Of a DNA stretch of 64,000 bases, positions 1 to 9,504 are shown piece after piece (the stretch's first letter is position 1; each line of letters begins with the position of its first letter). A model generated the notes under the pieces. The model made no database searches. It saw only the letters and a program-made list of their open reading frames with translations, and was not told where the DNA came from. Source of the stretch: Ahniella affigens (GTDB taxonomy: Bacteria > Pseudomonadota > Gammaproteobacteria > Xanthomonadales > Ahniellaceae). Where the stretch lies: contig NZ_CP027860.1 in the NCBI RefSeq assembly GCF_003015185.1, positions 2,790,001-2,854,000 of the forward strand. The letters are read 5' to 3'. Made by a program: the position numbers and the translations under genes.

Positions 1-1647
1 GCGCGTTTGCCCTTCCTGGATCATTTCGGACTTGGTCAACGCAAACGGCACCACGCTGACCAATACCAGGAGCCCCGTCCACAACATCGTCTGCAACCGA
101 TGGTGCAGCGTCCAGTTGACGAGCGCCGCATAGCGATTCCGGAACCGGGTCACCCAACCTTGCTGCAAGCCCGCTTTGGGCGTTGGAATCCGGGCCGAGA
201 TCATGGGAATCAGGCTGATGGCCACCAACCAGGACACGAGCAGCGAGACGCAAATCGCAATGGCGACATGCGACAGATTCAACGTGATGAAATTCTTCTC
301 ACCAAAGATGTTCGGGAGAAACACCACGCAGTGACAAAGCGTGCCAGCACTGATGGCGATGGTGACGTTGTTGACCCCGACGACGGAGCAACGGATCGGA
401 TCATCCGGGTATTTCTCGCGCTGCTGATAGATGCTCTCAACGGCGACAACCGCGTTATCGACCACCATCCCGATGCCGAGCAAGAGCCCCATCATGGAGA
501 GGACATTCAGCGAATAGCCCAAGAAGTACATGATGCCAAGTGTAATGACGAAGCTGATCGGAATCGCGAGCGACACCATGAATGTCGATGCCCAGTTCCG
601 CAGAAAGAGGAACAAGACCGCAATAGACAACACCAGGCCGATCAAACCGGCCTCGGCCAGCTCCCACAAGGAACTGGTCACGCCTTTGGCCTGATCCTGC
701 AGGAAGAAAATATCGATGCCCGCCATCTCCGGGTCCTGACCGATCCGCTGCACTTCGGCAAGCGCGCGGCGGCCAACGTCCACCAGATTGGCACCGCGCT
801 CCTTGAACACATCGATCCCGATCGCCGGCTTCAGATCCAAGTGCCGCGCGTAGTCTTTTCGCTTTGGCTTCAAGGAAACTTGTGCCACGTCACCAAGGCG
901 CAGCCCGGCGTCATTTAAGACCAGGGCCCGAATTTCGTCCAGGCTGTGGAATTCGCCAATCGGCTGCACCCGAAAACGGGAGCCGCTGTCTTCGATCAAT
1001 CCACCAGAAACCGAGAAGTTCGCGGCCTGAATGCGACTCGCCAGTTGATTGAGATCCAAGCCATGGGCGCTCACGCGATCGGCCAGCAACTCGATCTGAA
1101 CTTCCGGCGGCTCGACGCCTGCCATATCGACGCGCGCCACACCGGGCAAACGCTCCAGCGCCCGTTTGACCTTGCGGTTCAGCAGCTCATAGGAGTTCGA
1201 CAAATCGCGACCGGACGACACCCGCAACGACAGAACCGCCTGGTCGCCGCTGGAAAACTTCAACACATTGAAGCGCTGCACATCGCTCGGCAGCTCCTTC
1301 CGGATCGCCTCCAGGCGGTCACGGGCCTCGACGGCCTTGATCGCGACATCCGCATCCCATTTGAATTCAATGAAGATGCTGGCGTCATTCGCGGTCGATT
1401 GCGAATTGATCGATTTGATGCGCGACAACGTTGCCAGCGCCTCCTCGGCCGGACGCGTGATATTGCGCTCCACCTCTTCCGGCGTGGAGCCCGGATACGG
1501 TATCTGCACAAACAGAAACGGCGCATCGAAATCCGGGAAATACTCAAGCGGCAAGCGCAGCGCTGCGATCAAGCCCAGCAACGTCAGCGACACGAACACC
1601 ATCACCGTGGTGACGGGTCGCTTCAAGCTCATGGAAACCACACTCAT
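1..1647 (-). CDS. RND efflux permease, HAE1 type (C-terminus beyond window)
   Basis: This is the second inner-membrane RND permease of a proton-driven efflux pump. About 549 codons are visible; the rest lies beyond base 1. Reading from the ATG at 1647 gives MSVVSMSLKRPVTTVMVFVS, the usual cytoplasmic tail and TM1, followed by the periplasmic porter domain and TM2-TM6. The TM4 proton-relay motif reads GMVVDNAVVAVES, with one Asp where AcrB has two, as in many HAE1 paralogues. GGAG lies about 8 bases before the ATG, and only 19 bases separate it from the stop of the preceding permease, so the two are co-transcribed with the adaptor gene upstream. Two tandem permeases recall MdtBC/MuxBC heteromeric pumps, but the substrate is unknown. 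Confidence 0.88.
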   Translation of the reverse strand, partial: MSVVSMSLKRPVTTVMVFVSLTLLGLIAALRLPLEYFPDFDAPFLFVQIPYPGSTPEEVERNITRPAEEALATLSRIKSINSQSTANDASIFIEFKWDADVAIKAVEARDRLEAIRKELPSDVQRFNVLKFSSGDQAVLSLRVSSGRDLSNSYELLNRKVKRALERLPGVARVDMAGVEPPEVQIELLADRVSAHGLDLNQLASRIQAANFSVSGGLIEDSGSRFRVQPIGEFHSLDEIRALVLNDAGLRLGDVAQVSLKPKRKDYARHLDLKPAIGIDVFKERGANLVDVGRRALAEVQRIGQDPEMAGIDIFFLQDQAKGVTSSLWELAEAGLIGLVLSIAVLFLFLRNWASTFMVSLAIPISFVITLGIMYFLGYSLNVLSMMGLLLGIGMVVDNAVVAVESIYQQREKYPDDPIRCSVVGVNNVTIAISAGTLCHCVVFLPNIFGEKNFITLNLSHVAIAICVSLLVSWLVAISLIPMISARIPTPKAGLQQGWVTRFRNRYAALVNWTLHHRLQTMLWTGLLVLVSVVPFALTKSEMIQEGQTR

Positions 1648-1666
1648 GGCAGACTCCGGCGCAAAC

Positions 1667-4600
1667 TTAGTGGGTTAGATGCTGGGCAGATTCCGCTTCT
1701 TGGCGATCCTTCGCCTCGCGCGCGGCGACCGCTACATATTCAGCATCGGAACGGCGATCCATCAGGTTGTACATCACCGGGATCACGAGCAACGTCAGCA
1801 GTGTCGAAACCGAGAGACCCGCAATCACGGTGATCGCCATCGGCTGGCGGATCTCGGCGCCATCACCAAGTCCCAGAGCAAGTGGCAGAAAGCCCACCAG
1901 CGTGGTCACCGTGGTCATCGCAATCGGGCGCAGACGCGACCGCGCGCCTTCAATCAAAGCGTCGAACTTGCTGACACCCTCACCGCGCAGCTGATTAACC
2001 CGGTCGATCAATACGATGGCGTTGTTCACCACAATACCAGCCAACATGATGATGCCGATGCCAGCAATAACCGATATCGGCATGCCAAAGAGCTTCAAGC
2101 CAAAAACGCAGCCCACAATCGCGAGTGGAATTGAAAACAGAATCACGAAGGGATGCAGCAGCGACTCGAACTGCGACGCCATGACCAGATACACGAGGAA
2201 CACCGCCAGGGCCAGCGCAAAGATCAGCGAGTTGGTGCTGGCTTTGAGCTCCTCACTCTGGCCGCTGACGCGGAAGCTGACGCCCGCCGGCAGTTGCAAC
2301 CCGCTGATGATACGCGACGCCTCACTCCCCGCCGTGCCGAGATCGCCATAAGCCAGATTCGCCGACACCAAGGCAACACGTTCCTGGTCCGAGCGGCGGA
2401 TTTCGCCAGGGCCCTCGGTGGCCACCACATCCGCCACCGCCAGCAACGTGACGGGCCGGTCACTTGCTGGGTTCACAATCAGGTTCTTGATGTCTTCGAC
2501 GGACGCGCGGTCGTCGGCTCTGGCACGCACGAGGACGTCGATCTTGCGATCGCCGAAAGTGTGGCGCGTCGCGACTTCACCGCGAACTTTCTGCACGACC
2601 TGATCGGCGATTTCGCGGGTACTGAGGCCGAGCGCCGCGGCGCGCTCCTGATCAAAGCGGATCTGAATCTCCGGCTGACCGGACTCGACTGACGACTTCA
2701 CATCGGCGAAGCGATCATTCTGTGCCAGCGCCGCCGCGACGAGCTTGCCGGCCCGTTGCAGACGTTCCAGATCGTAGCTGGCCAACTCCACTTCCAGTGG
2801 CGTCGTAAAATTCAGCAACGCCGGTCGGGCGAACGTCGCATCGGTGATCCCGAGTTGCCTGGCTTTCACGCGAAGCGCATCCATAGCCGCCTCCTCCTCT
2901 GCCCGGCGCGAACCCGGTGGCATCGTCACAATCAGACGCGCCACGTTCTCGCCCGACTCGGTGGGGTTCGCATCCAGACGCGTGCCCGAGCCACTGACGC
3001 CGTAAATCGTGGCGATCCGTTCGTCCTTGGTTGCTTCCATGGCGCGCACCACACTGTCCGTTTCGGCCAGCGGCGTGCCGGGTGGCAATTTCAGCGTGGC
3101 TTCGAACTGACCTTGCGCCAACTGCGGCACCAGATCGAGCCCGAGGCCCGGAATCATCGCCACCGCCAACACCAATGCAGCGATGGCCGTGCCCAGCACT
3201 TTGATCGGGTTCCGAAGGACCCATGGCAACAACGCGGCATACGCGTTTTCCTGCTTGACCTGCATGGCCATGACCCATTTGGCCGCTGGATTCAACACCA
3301 GACCGAGCAGCCAGCCCAGACCTCTGAATGCCCGAATCAGCCACTTGGCGACGAACACGAAGACAAATCGAAGAACTTTGGCAAACCCAGAAATGGCGCC
3401 CCGGACGATCCGCATGAACAGACCCTCGCGGCGCGCCGTCGGCGTTGGCGCCGGGTCGGCGCTGGCTGCATCCAATGCCGCCACACCGACCTGCTCCAAC
3501 GAGGCCAGCATCGGAATCAGCGTCAGCGACACGACCAGAGACGCCAGCAACGAAATCGACACAGTCAGCGCCTGATCGCGGAACAACTGCCCGGCAACGC
3601 CTTCCACAAAGACCAGCGGCAGGAATACGGCCACCGAAGTCAGCACGGAAGCCGTAACCGCCATACCCACTTCCTGAGTCCCTTTGATCGCGGCCTGGAC
3701 AATGCCCATGCCCGCGTCACGGAGCCGCTGAATGTTTTCCAGCACCACGATGGCTGCGTCGACCACCATACCCGTCGCCAGCGCGAGGCCACCGAGCGAC
3801 ATGATGTTCAGGGTCAGCCCGAATTGGGCCATGAAAAAGAACGTCGCAATGATCGACACCGGCAGCGACAGGCCAATCACGACCGTCGCGCGCACGTCCC
3901 GCAGATACAGGAAGATCACCAGAATCGACAACAGGCCGCCCAACAGTGCGTTGCTGTACACCTCATCCAGTGAGCTCTTGATGAAGCGACTCTGATCGTC
4001 GATCCGCACCAGGCTTGCGCCGGTCGGCAACTGCTTGTCGTCTTCAAGCCGTTTGGTCAAACCATTGACCAGATCCGCCACTGCAACGGTATTGGCGTCG
4101 CCCTCCTTGTAGACAGCGAGTTCGACGGCTTCGCGACCATCTACACGGATGATCGACTCCCGCTCTTTGTAGCCTTGCCGGACGTTGGCCACATCCTTCA
4201 GGCGAATCGTGGCGTTGCTGTTTGGCAACAGCAGCATGTTGCCGATTTCGGTGACATTGGCAAACTGATTGATCGTACGCACCAGGAACCGCTGCGAGCC
4301 TTCATCCAGGCGACCACCGGAAATATTGACGTTCTCAGCGCGCAAGCGCTCGATGACCGTCGACACATCAATATTCAACTGCTTCAGCTTTTGCTGATCG
4401 ATCTCAACTTGAATTTCGTCTTCGAGACCACCGCCGATCTTGACCGCCGCGACGCCGCTGATCGGCTCGATACGCTTCTTGAGCTGCTCATCGGCATACC
4501 GACGCAGCTGTTTCAGTTCGGCTTCATTGAACGTGTCACCCTTGCTTGCACCGAGCAGGCCATAACGCAACACGGGCTGCGTGGACGGATCAAAGCGCAG

Positions 4601-4978
4601 CAGCGTGGGTTTGCGCACATCCAACGGCAGCTGGATCAACTCCAGCTTTTCGCGGACTTCCAGGGCGGCCATGTCCATGTTGGTGCCCCAGATGAACTCG
4701 AGCACCACATCAGATTGCGACGCCCGAGACACGGATCGGATCCGGCGGACATTCTTGACGACGCCGAGTGCTTCCTCGACCTGTTCGGTAATGAGGTTTT
4801 CGATTTCGACTGGTGCCGCGCCCGTGTATTCGGTGCGAACCGTCAGCGTCGGATAGGACAAGTCCGGCAACAGCGTGATCTTCAGTTCTGACAGGGCGAT
4901 CAGACCGAACAGCACAGCGGTCAGCGTGGCCATGCCGATGGTGACGCGTCGACGCGTCGCAGTGGCGATGATGCTCAT
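1667..4978 (-). CDS. RND efflux inner-membrane permease, HAE1 type
   Basis: This is a full-length 1103-residue RND permease, near the family's usual 1030-1100. It has TM1 near residues 10-30, porter subdomains, a TM2-6 block with VVDAAIVVLEN in TM4, a second porter half, and a TM8-12 block with GIVVNNAIVLIDR in TM10. The proton-relay Asp pair is reduced to one Asp, and the AcrB TM10 Lys is replaced by the VNNA version, a pairing seen in one HAE1 subgroup. The insert at about residues 480-560 is longer than in AcrB and contains an extra hydrophobic stretch. The gene follows the adaptor by 3 bases and precedes a second permease by 19 bases, so it belongs to a three-gene operon. The substrate cannot be inferred. 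Confidence 0.93.
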   Translation of the reverse strand: MSIIATATRRRVTIGMATLTAVLFGLIALSELKITLLPDLSYPTLTVRTEYTGAAPVEIENLITEQVEEALGVVKNVRRIRSVSRASQSDVVLEFIWGTNMDMAALEVREKLELIQLPLDVRKPTLLRFDPSTQPVLRYGLLGASKGDTFNEAELKQLRRYADEQLKKRIEPISGVAAVKIGGGLEDEIQVEIDQQKLKQLNIDVSTVIERLRAENVNISGGRLDEGSQRFLVRTINQFANVTEIGNMLLLPNSNATIRLKDVANVRQGYKERESIIRVDGREAVELAVYKEGDANTVAVADLVNGLTKRLEDDKQLPTGASLVRIDDQSRFIKSSLDEVYSNALLGGLLSILVIFLYLRDVRATVVIGLSLPVSIIATFFFMAQFGLTLNIMSLGGLALATGMVVDAAIVVLENIQRLRDAGMGIVQAAIKGTQEVGMAVTASVLTSVAVFLPLVFVEGVAGQLFRDQALTVSISLLASLVVSLTLIPMLASLEQVGVAALDAASADPAPTPTARREGLFMRIVRGAISGFAKVLRFVFVFVAKWLIRAFRGLGWLLGLVLNPAAKWVMAMQVKQENAYAALLPWVLRNPIKVLGTAIAALVLAVAMIPGLGLDLVPQLAQGQFEATLKLPPGTPLAETDSVVRAMEATKDERIATIYGVSGSGTRLDANPTESGENVARLIVTMPPGSRRAEEEAAMDALRVKARQLGITDATFARPALLNFTTPLEVELASYDLERLQRAGKLVAAALAQNDRFADVKSSVESGQPEIQIRFDQERAAALGLSTREIADQVVQKVRGEVATRHTFGDRKIDVLVRARADDRASVEDIKNLIVNPASDRPVTLLAVADVVATEGPGEIRRSDQERVALVSANLAYGDLGTAGSEASRIISGLQLPAGVSFRVSGQSEELKASTNSLIFALALAVFLVYLVMASQFESLLHPFVILFSIPLAIVGCVFGLKLFGMPISVIAGIGIIMLAGIVVNNAIVLIDRVNQLRGEGVSKFDALIEGARSRLRPIAMTTVTTLVGFLPLALGLGDGAEIRQPMAITVIAGLSVSTLLTLLVIPVMYNLMDRRSDAEYVAVAAREAKDRQEAESAQHLTH

Positions 4979-4981
4979 GGT

Positions 4982-6172
4982 TTACAATCCCTCGACGATT
5001 TCAACGCGCGCGCCATCCCTGAGCGCGGCCTTGCCGATTGTGACCACGCGGTCACCGACCTTCAGTCCTTCCAACACTTCGGCATCGCTACCGCTGGTGT
5101 AGCCAAGGCGAACCGTACGGCGCGACGCGACAAACACCGGCCCTTTGGGCTTGTTGACGTCGCTCTTGTCGGCCTGGTCGTCTTTGCCAAACAGCTTGGC
5201 GAAAAAGCCCTTGTCTGCGGTCTTCGCGCCCGCCTGATCGCCAGGTTTGGCGGTATCGGGGCTCAGCACATAGACCGCCACTTCGCCATCGCCTTCAAGC
5301 AACGCATCGCGCGGAACCACCAGCGCCTCGGCACGTTGGTCGTAAACGATCTGGACGCGGCCAAACATGCCGGACTTGAGCGCGTTGGTTTGGTCCCGGA
5401 ACGCGCAGGTGACTCGAAAGGTACCGGTGTTCGCATCGACGACCGGGCTGACGCGGTCTACTTCACCTTCAAACACTTGGCCGGTGAGTGCGTCAACCAC
5501 CATCGAGACCTTCTGCCCCGGCTTCAGAATGGCGAGCTCGCGTTCCGGCACGTTCAGCACCGCCAACAGCGGATCGAAATCGTCGATCCGGAACAGCGCC
5601 TGCTGCAACTGAATCAGATTCCCAACCTTGACCAGACGCTCGCTGATGACACCACTGATCGGGGCGCGGATCTGCGTATAGTCGAGGTCCAGTTTGGCCA
5701 GCTCAAACGCGGCGCGCTGCGTCTCCAGATCGAAGCGGATGCGTTCATGTGCTTCCGAACTGGTCAGTTTTCTTTCGAACAGATCAGTCGAACGCCGGTA
5801 ATCGTTCTCCAGGCGCTTCATGTTGGCCTCGGCGCGCATGACCTCGAGCTTCGGCTTCTCGGGATCTAGCTGCGCCAGAACTTGCCCGGACTGCACCTGG
5901 TCGCCTTCTTCGACATTGAGCCGCAGCAATACGCCGGTCGCTTTTGCGACCACTGATGCCTGATTCTCAGGCTCGAGCGCTGCGGTGCCGCTGTAGCTGG
6001 CCGCAATGGGGCTCAAGGAGGCGGTGGCCGCTTCCACCGGCACTGCGACGTCAGATTCCGCCGCCTGCTTGCCATCCGGCCCCTGACCACCCTTTGGTTG
6101 GCATGCGCAAAGTGCCACCACAATCAGGGCACTGAGCAGCCAGCGACGGCGCACACTAATCGAATTCTTCAT
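4982..6172 (-). CDS. RND efflux periplasmic adaptor (membrane fusion lipoprotein)
   Basis: This 396-residue membrane fusion protein should link the two downstream RND permeases to an outer-membrane channel. The start MKNSISVRRRWLLSAL gives a positively charged n-region, a hydrophobic core and LCAC as a plausible lipobox (Cys at about residue 24). The longer open frame starting at 6352 adds 60 residues with no signal-like character, so I chose the start at 6172. The biotinyl/lipoyl-like half motifs flank a coiled-coil hairpin (around residues 95-170), followed by the QIRAPISGVISERLVKVGN segment typical of the family, a beta-barrel and a C-terminal membrane-proximal domain. It is the first gene of the efflux operon. 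No outer-membrane factor or regulator gene lies nearby in the window. Confidence 0.9.
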   Translation of the reverse strand: MKNSISVRRRWLLSALIVVALCACQPKGGQGPDGKQAAESDVAVPVEAATASLSPIAASYSGTAALEPENQASVVAKATGVLLRLNVEEGDQVQSGQVLAQLDPEKPKLEVMRAEANMKRLENDYRRSTDLFERKLTSSEAHERIRFDLETQRAAFELAKLDLDYTQIRAPISGVISERLVKVGNLIQLQQALFRIDDFDPLLAVLNVPERELAILKPGQKVSMVVDALTGQVFEGEVDRVSPVVDANTGTFRVTCAFRDQTNALKSGMFGRVQIVYDQRAEALVVPRDALLEGDGEVAVYVLSPDTAKPGDQAGAKTADKGFFAKLFGKDDQADKSDVNKPKGPVFVASRRTVRLGYTSGSDAEVLEGLKVGDRVVTIGKAALRDGARVEIVEGL

Positions 6173-6429
6173 GTTTTTGTTCCCGACGAAGCTCATTGAA
6201 TGGTTCCAACCTGGCGCGTCCAGCGCCCTTTCTGCATCCCAGATCCGCGTCCACAATCGCACCAAGCTCGACTGCGCAAGATCTGCTCTTATATTTTTCA
6301 AATACTTATGCAAACTTTCGAGATTGCATGCGTCCTTGCTACGTCCCGACACCCGATCATTGGATCGGCTGCTAGGAGTATTAGTGTTGTAGCTTAATAG
6401 AACACCAGCAGTGTTCCATAGGCCGGAAG

Positions 6430-9405
6430 TCAGCCGACGTCGATTCGGTCCCGGCCTTGGGCTTTCGCCCGGTACATGGCCGCGTCCGCCCGCTTGATCA
6501 GGTCGTTAACGGATTCTCCGGGCGCCAACACGGCCACGCCAACACTGACGGTGATCCGAACGGGCTGCCCCTGGTCATCCGGCACGCGAAGTCGATGCAC
6601 CGATGATCGCATTTGATGCGCCCGCTCAAGCAATAGTTGCAGATCGGTCGTTTCCCGAAAGGCGAAGAACTCCTCGCCACCGAAACGCGCGCACAGGAAC
6701 TCGGGAAGGGATTCCGTCAGCGTGCGCGCAAATTGCAGAAGTACCCGGTCGCCGACCAAATGCCCGTGGGTGTCGTTGATCCGCTTGAAGTGATCGAGAT
6801 CGATCAGCAGCACGCCGAGTGCGCGGCCCTGTTGATGCCAGTGCTCGATGCGGTTCAGGATGAAATGACGGTTGCGGATCCCGGTCAGCGCATCGGTCTC
6901 GACCTGTTCCTTCAAGCGTGCATTGGCAGCCGCCAGTTCGGCCGAGGTATGCGACAGTGCCCGAGTCCGCGCCTGAACTTCCAGCCGTAACGCTTCGGCG
7001 TTGCTGCGAATCGCCCGGATCCGACGCAGATAGTAAGCCGCGGTACCAGCGATCGCCACAAACCCGAGCAGCAGCCTGCCCCACCAGGTTTCGTGCCAGG
7101 CGTAAGCGACTTGCACACGCAGCACGGGACGCGACACCGTGTAGCCATCCAGCGTGGCGCGCAACTCCAGCGTGCGTTCGCCACTCGGCAGATCGGAAAA
7201 CACGGCCTGATGCGCATCACCCAGATCCGAAAACTCCCGCTCCTCAGGCAACCAGCGATAAGCGAAGCGCACCCGTTCCGGGCGTTCAAATTGATAGGCA
7301 GACAGTTGGACCTGCAAGCTGGGTGGTCGATCGGGCAACGCCAGGAATGCGTCGGGGGCCTGCCATGGCTGCATGCCAATCTTGATTTTGGCCAAGCTCG
7401 GACGCAATTGGTAAGTCTGTTCCGGCGCCTCGCGCGGATCAAACGCAAGCAGACCACCGGTGCTGCCAAAGTACAGGCGCCTCCCATCAGATGCGCTGGC
7501 GCCATGATGGAATTGATCGCTGATCAGGCCGTCGCGCACATCGAACTTGCGCAGTTCCCGCGTATCGGCCCGATAGCGCAGCAAACCGCGCGAGGTTCCG
7601 AGCCACAACGTGTCCGGTCCGGCGAATTCGACGCTCGCAATGCTGCGATCCGCCTGTTGCTCAGGCCAGAGGTGTTGTTCCAGCACATACGAGTCGCCAC
7701 GCCGATCCAAGGCCACCAGCCCGCCCGACGTGCCAACCCAGATGCGACCATCCGCGGCCGCTTTGATATCCCACACGACTGGCCCAGGCAATGCCGAAGG
7801 CCCAGTACCGACGTCATAACTGGCCAGCCATTGAAGATTCGAATCCAGGCGCGTCAGTCCTTTCGGCCCACCCAGCCAGACACTGTCATCGTGCCAGAGC
7901 ATGCAGTGGACAACCGGGCTCCGCATGGTTTCAGGCAGCGTGACGCGGGTCAGTCGCTCCTGATCCCACTGCCACAAGCCACGCACACCACCCACCAGTA
8001 ATCGCCCATCAGGATGCAGCAACAGACTGCGCGTGCTTTGCAAATCGGGCGCCAATACGCGCACCGCGGCGCCATCAGTGCCAAAAAGACCGTAGCCGGT
8101 ACCGAGCGCCATGCCGTCCGGCGTTTCGCCAATGGCCCAGACAAAACGCGCCTCGGTGCGGAGGCCACGGCGGGGCACGCTCTGCAGGCGCCAGTGCCCT
8201 CCGGCCGGCCGGTCATCCGCATTGACGAACTGCGCAAAGGCGCCGTAAGTGCCGACCCACAAGCGGTCCTGACGATCCACTTTCAAGGCGTACACCATCG
8301 GATGCGCCAGACTTTCAGGGTGCTCATCCATAGGCACCAGGCGCTCGAAGAAGCGGTCACCCGCGTTGAAGCGCACCAGCCCTCGGCCCCAGACGGCCGC
8401 CCAAAGACCGGAGCGATCCGCCTGCAAATCCGTCACGATCACGCCATTGCCATCCACTTTGTCCCAATCGGGATGACTGAGCCGCCGGAAGCACTGACAC
8501 GACTCGTCGAACACATCGATCCCGCGATTGGTCGCAACGTGGATCTGATCGGCATACGACGTCAGGTTCCAGATACTGGTCGCCGATAGCCCGCTTGAAG
8601 GCTTTGCATCAGGATGGAACCAGGTCCAGACCCCGGTCGCGCGATCGAGGCGCACCAGACCATCATTCCAATAGCCGATCCATAGCCGATTCCTGGCGTC
8701 TAAAAAAATGGTCTGCACGTAGGGGTCGGTCGGTACGAACCCAGCCACCGCAGGCGTCAGGACCGCCGCGGTCCGGTTCTGTCGATCAACCTCCAGCACG
8801 CCCGTGGCGGTCGACAACCAGAGGCGCTCGGCGTTTCCGGTGATGTGCGAAATGCCGGCAATTTCCGGCACCCCTTGCAGGATGATCTGCCTGGGCGTGG
8901 CGTCAACGTTGGCGAGCCACCAGAGATGACCTTGTTCGTCGCCCAGCCAGATTGCACCGGCTTCGTCGCGCCAAATCGCCTGCAAGCCGGGCAGATCACC
9001 GGTTGCGGCGTGCACCGCAGTGACCGCGCGCGTCGGCAAGTCCACGCGCAGCAAACCAGACGACGTCGCCACCAGCATGCGTTTACCGTCGATCAGCAAC
9101 CGAGCCGCATGTTCATCGGGAACTTGTCCGGACGACGACAATTTCAGCGTTTCGAAACGGTGGCCATCAAACGCGCTCAGGCCTTCCTGTGTCCCGATCC
9201 AGAGCTCACCGTTTGGATTGACCGCAATCGCTTGGACCAACGTATTCGGGAGCCCTTCGGTCGCTCCGAACACGGTTGCTGCCTGAACGGAGCCGCCACC
9301 ACCTAGCCAGCCAACCAGCCCCAGCCCAAACCACAGGCTGATGTTGCCGGTGCGCCTGCAGAGACCGCGGAGCTGTTTGAGTGCTGCTTGACCCCTGCCC
9401 CACAT
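6430..9405 (-). CDS. Beta-propeller sensor diguanylate cyclase (Reg_prop, Y_Y_Y, GGDEF)
   Basis: This 991-residue membrane protein should make cyclic di-GMP from two GTP in response to an extracytoplasmic signal. The N-terminus has a hydrophobic signal segment (about residues 22-42). About 600 residues of two-component-regulator propeller repeats follow, with recurring blocks such as GELWIGTQEGL, NRLWIGYWNDGL and GRIWVGTSGGL. Next come a Y_Y_Y-type immunoglobulin-like domain, a single TM helix near residues 775-795 and a short coiled coil. The C-terminal GGDEF domain has an intact RFGGEEF signature near residue 905, so the enzyme is probably active. There is no EAL or HD-GYP domain. The gene stands alone; the adjacent efflux operon runs in the same direction 257 bases further on. 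The ligand is unknown. Confidence 0.92.
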   Translation of the reverse strand: MWGRGQAALKQLRGLCRRTGNISLWFGLGLVGWLGGGGSVQAATVFGATEGLPNTLVQAIAVNPNGELWIGTQEGLSAFDGHRFETLKLSSSGQVPDEHAARLLIDGKRMLVATSSGLLRVDLPTRAVTAVHAATGDLPGLQAIWRDEAGAIWLGDEQGHLWWLANVDATPRQIILQGVPEIAGISHITGNAERLWLSTATGVLEVDRQNRTAAVLTPAVAGFVPTDPYVQTIFLDARNRLWIGYWNDGLVRLDRATGVWTWFHPDAKPSSGLSATSIWNLTSYADQIHVATNRGIDVFDESCQCFRRLSHPDWDKVDGNGVIVTDLQADRSGLWAAVWGRGLVRFNAGDRFFERLVPMDEHPESLAHPMVYALKVDRQDRLWVGTYGAFAQFVNADDRPAGGHWRLQSVPRRGLRTEARFVWAIGETPDGMALGTGYGLFGTDGAAVRVLAPDLQSTRSLLLHPDGRLLVGGVRGLWQWDQERLTRVTLPETMRSPVVHCMLWHDDSVWLGGPKGLTRLDSNLQWLASYDVGTGPSALPGPVVWDIKAAADGRIWVGTSGGLVALDRRGDSYVLEQHLWPEQQADRSIASVEFAGPDTLWLGTSRGLLRYRADTRELRKFDVRDGLISDQFHHGASASDGRRLYFGSTGGLLAFDPREAPEQTYQLRPSLAKIKIGMQPWQAPDAFLALPDRPPSLQVQLSAYQFERPERVRFAYRWLPEEREFSDLGDAHQAVFSDLPSGERTLELRATLDGYTVSRPVLRVQVAYAWHETWWGRLLLGFVAIAGTAAYYLRRIRAIRSNAEALRLEVQARTRALSHTSAELAAANARLKEQVETDALTGIRNRHFILNRIEHWHQQGRALGVLLIDLDHFKRINDTHGHLVGDRVLLQFARTLTESLPEFLCARFGGEEFFAFRETTDLQLLLERAHQMRSSVHRLRVPDDQGQPVRITVSVGVAVLAPGESVNDLIKRADAAMYRAKAQGRDRIDVG

Positions 9406-9504
9406 GGGCTAGTCGGGCGCCAGATTCTGGGCAAGCCCGCACGGCTGGCCCGCGAGCCAGCAATGGGGTTGCACCGTGCGCCGCACCCCTGCCTCAGTCA
9501 TCGG

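Noticed and set aside
7..918. 303-codon plus-strand open frame
   Set aside because: It is the antisense shadow of the RND permease gene, His/Arg/Gln-rich with no domain character.
2756..3973. 405-codon plus-strand open frame
   Set aside because: It lies antisense to the other RND permease; composition is typical of a GC-rich shadow frame.
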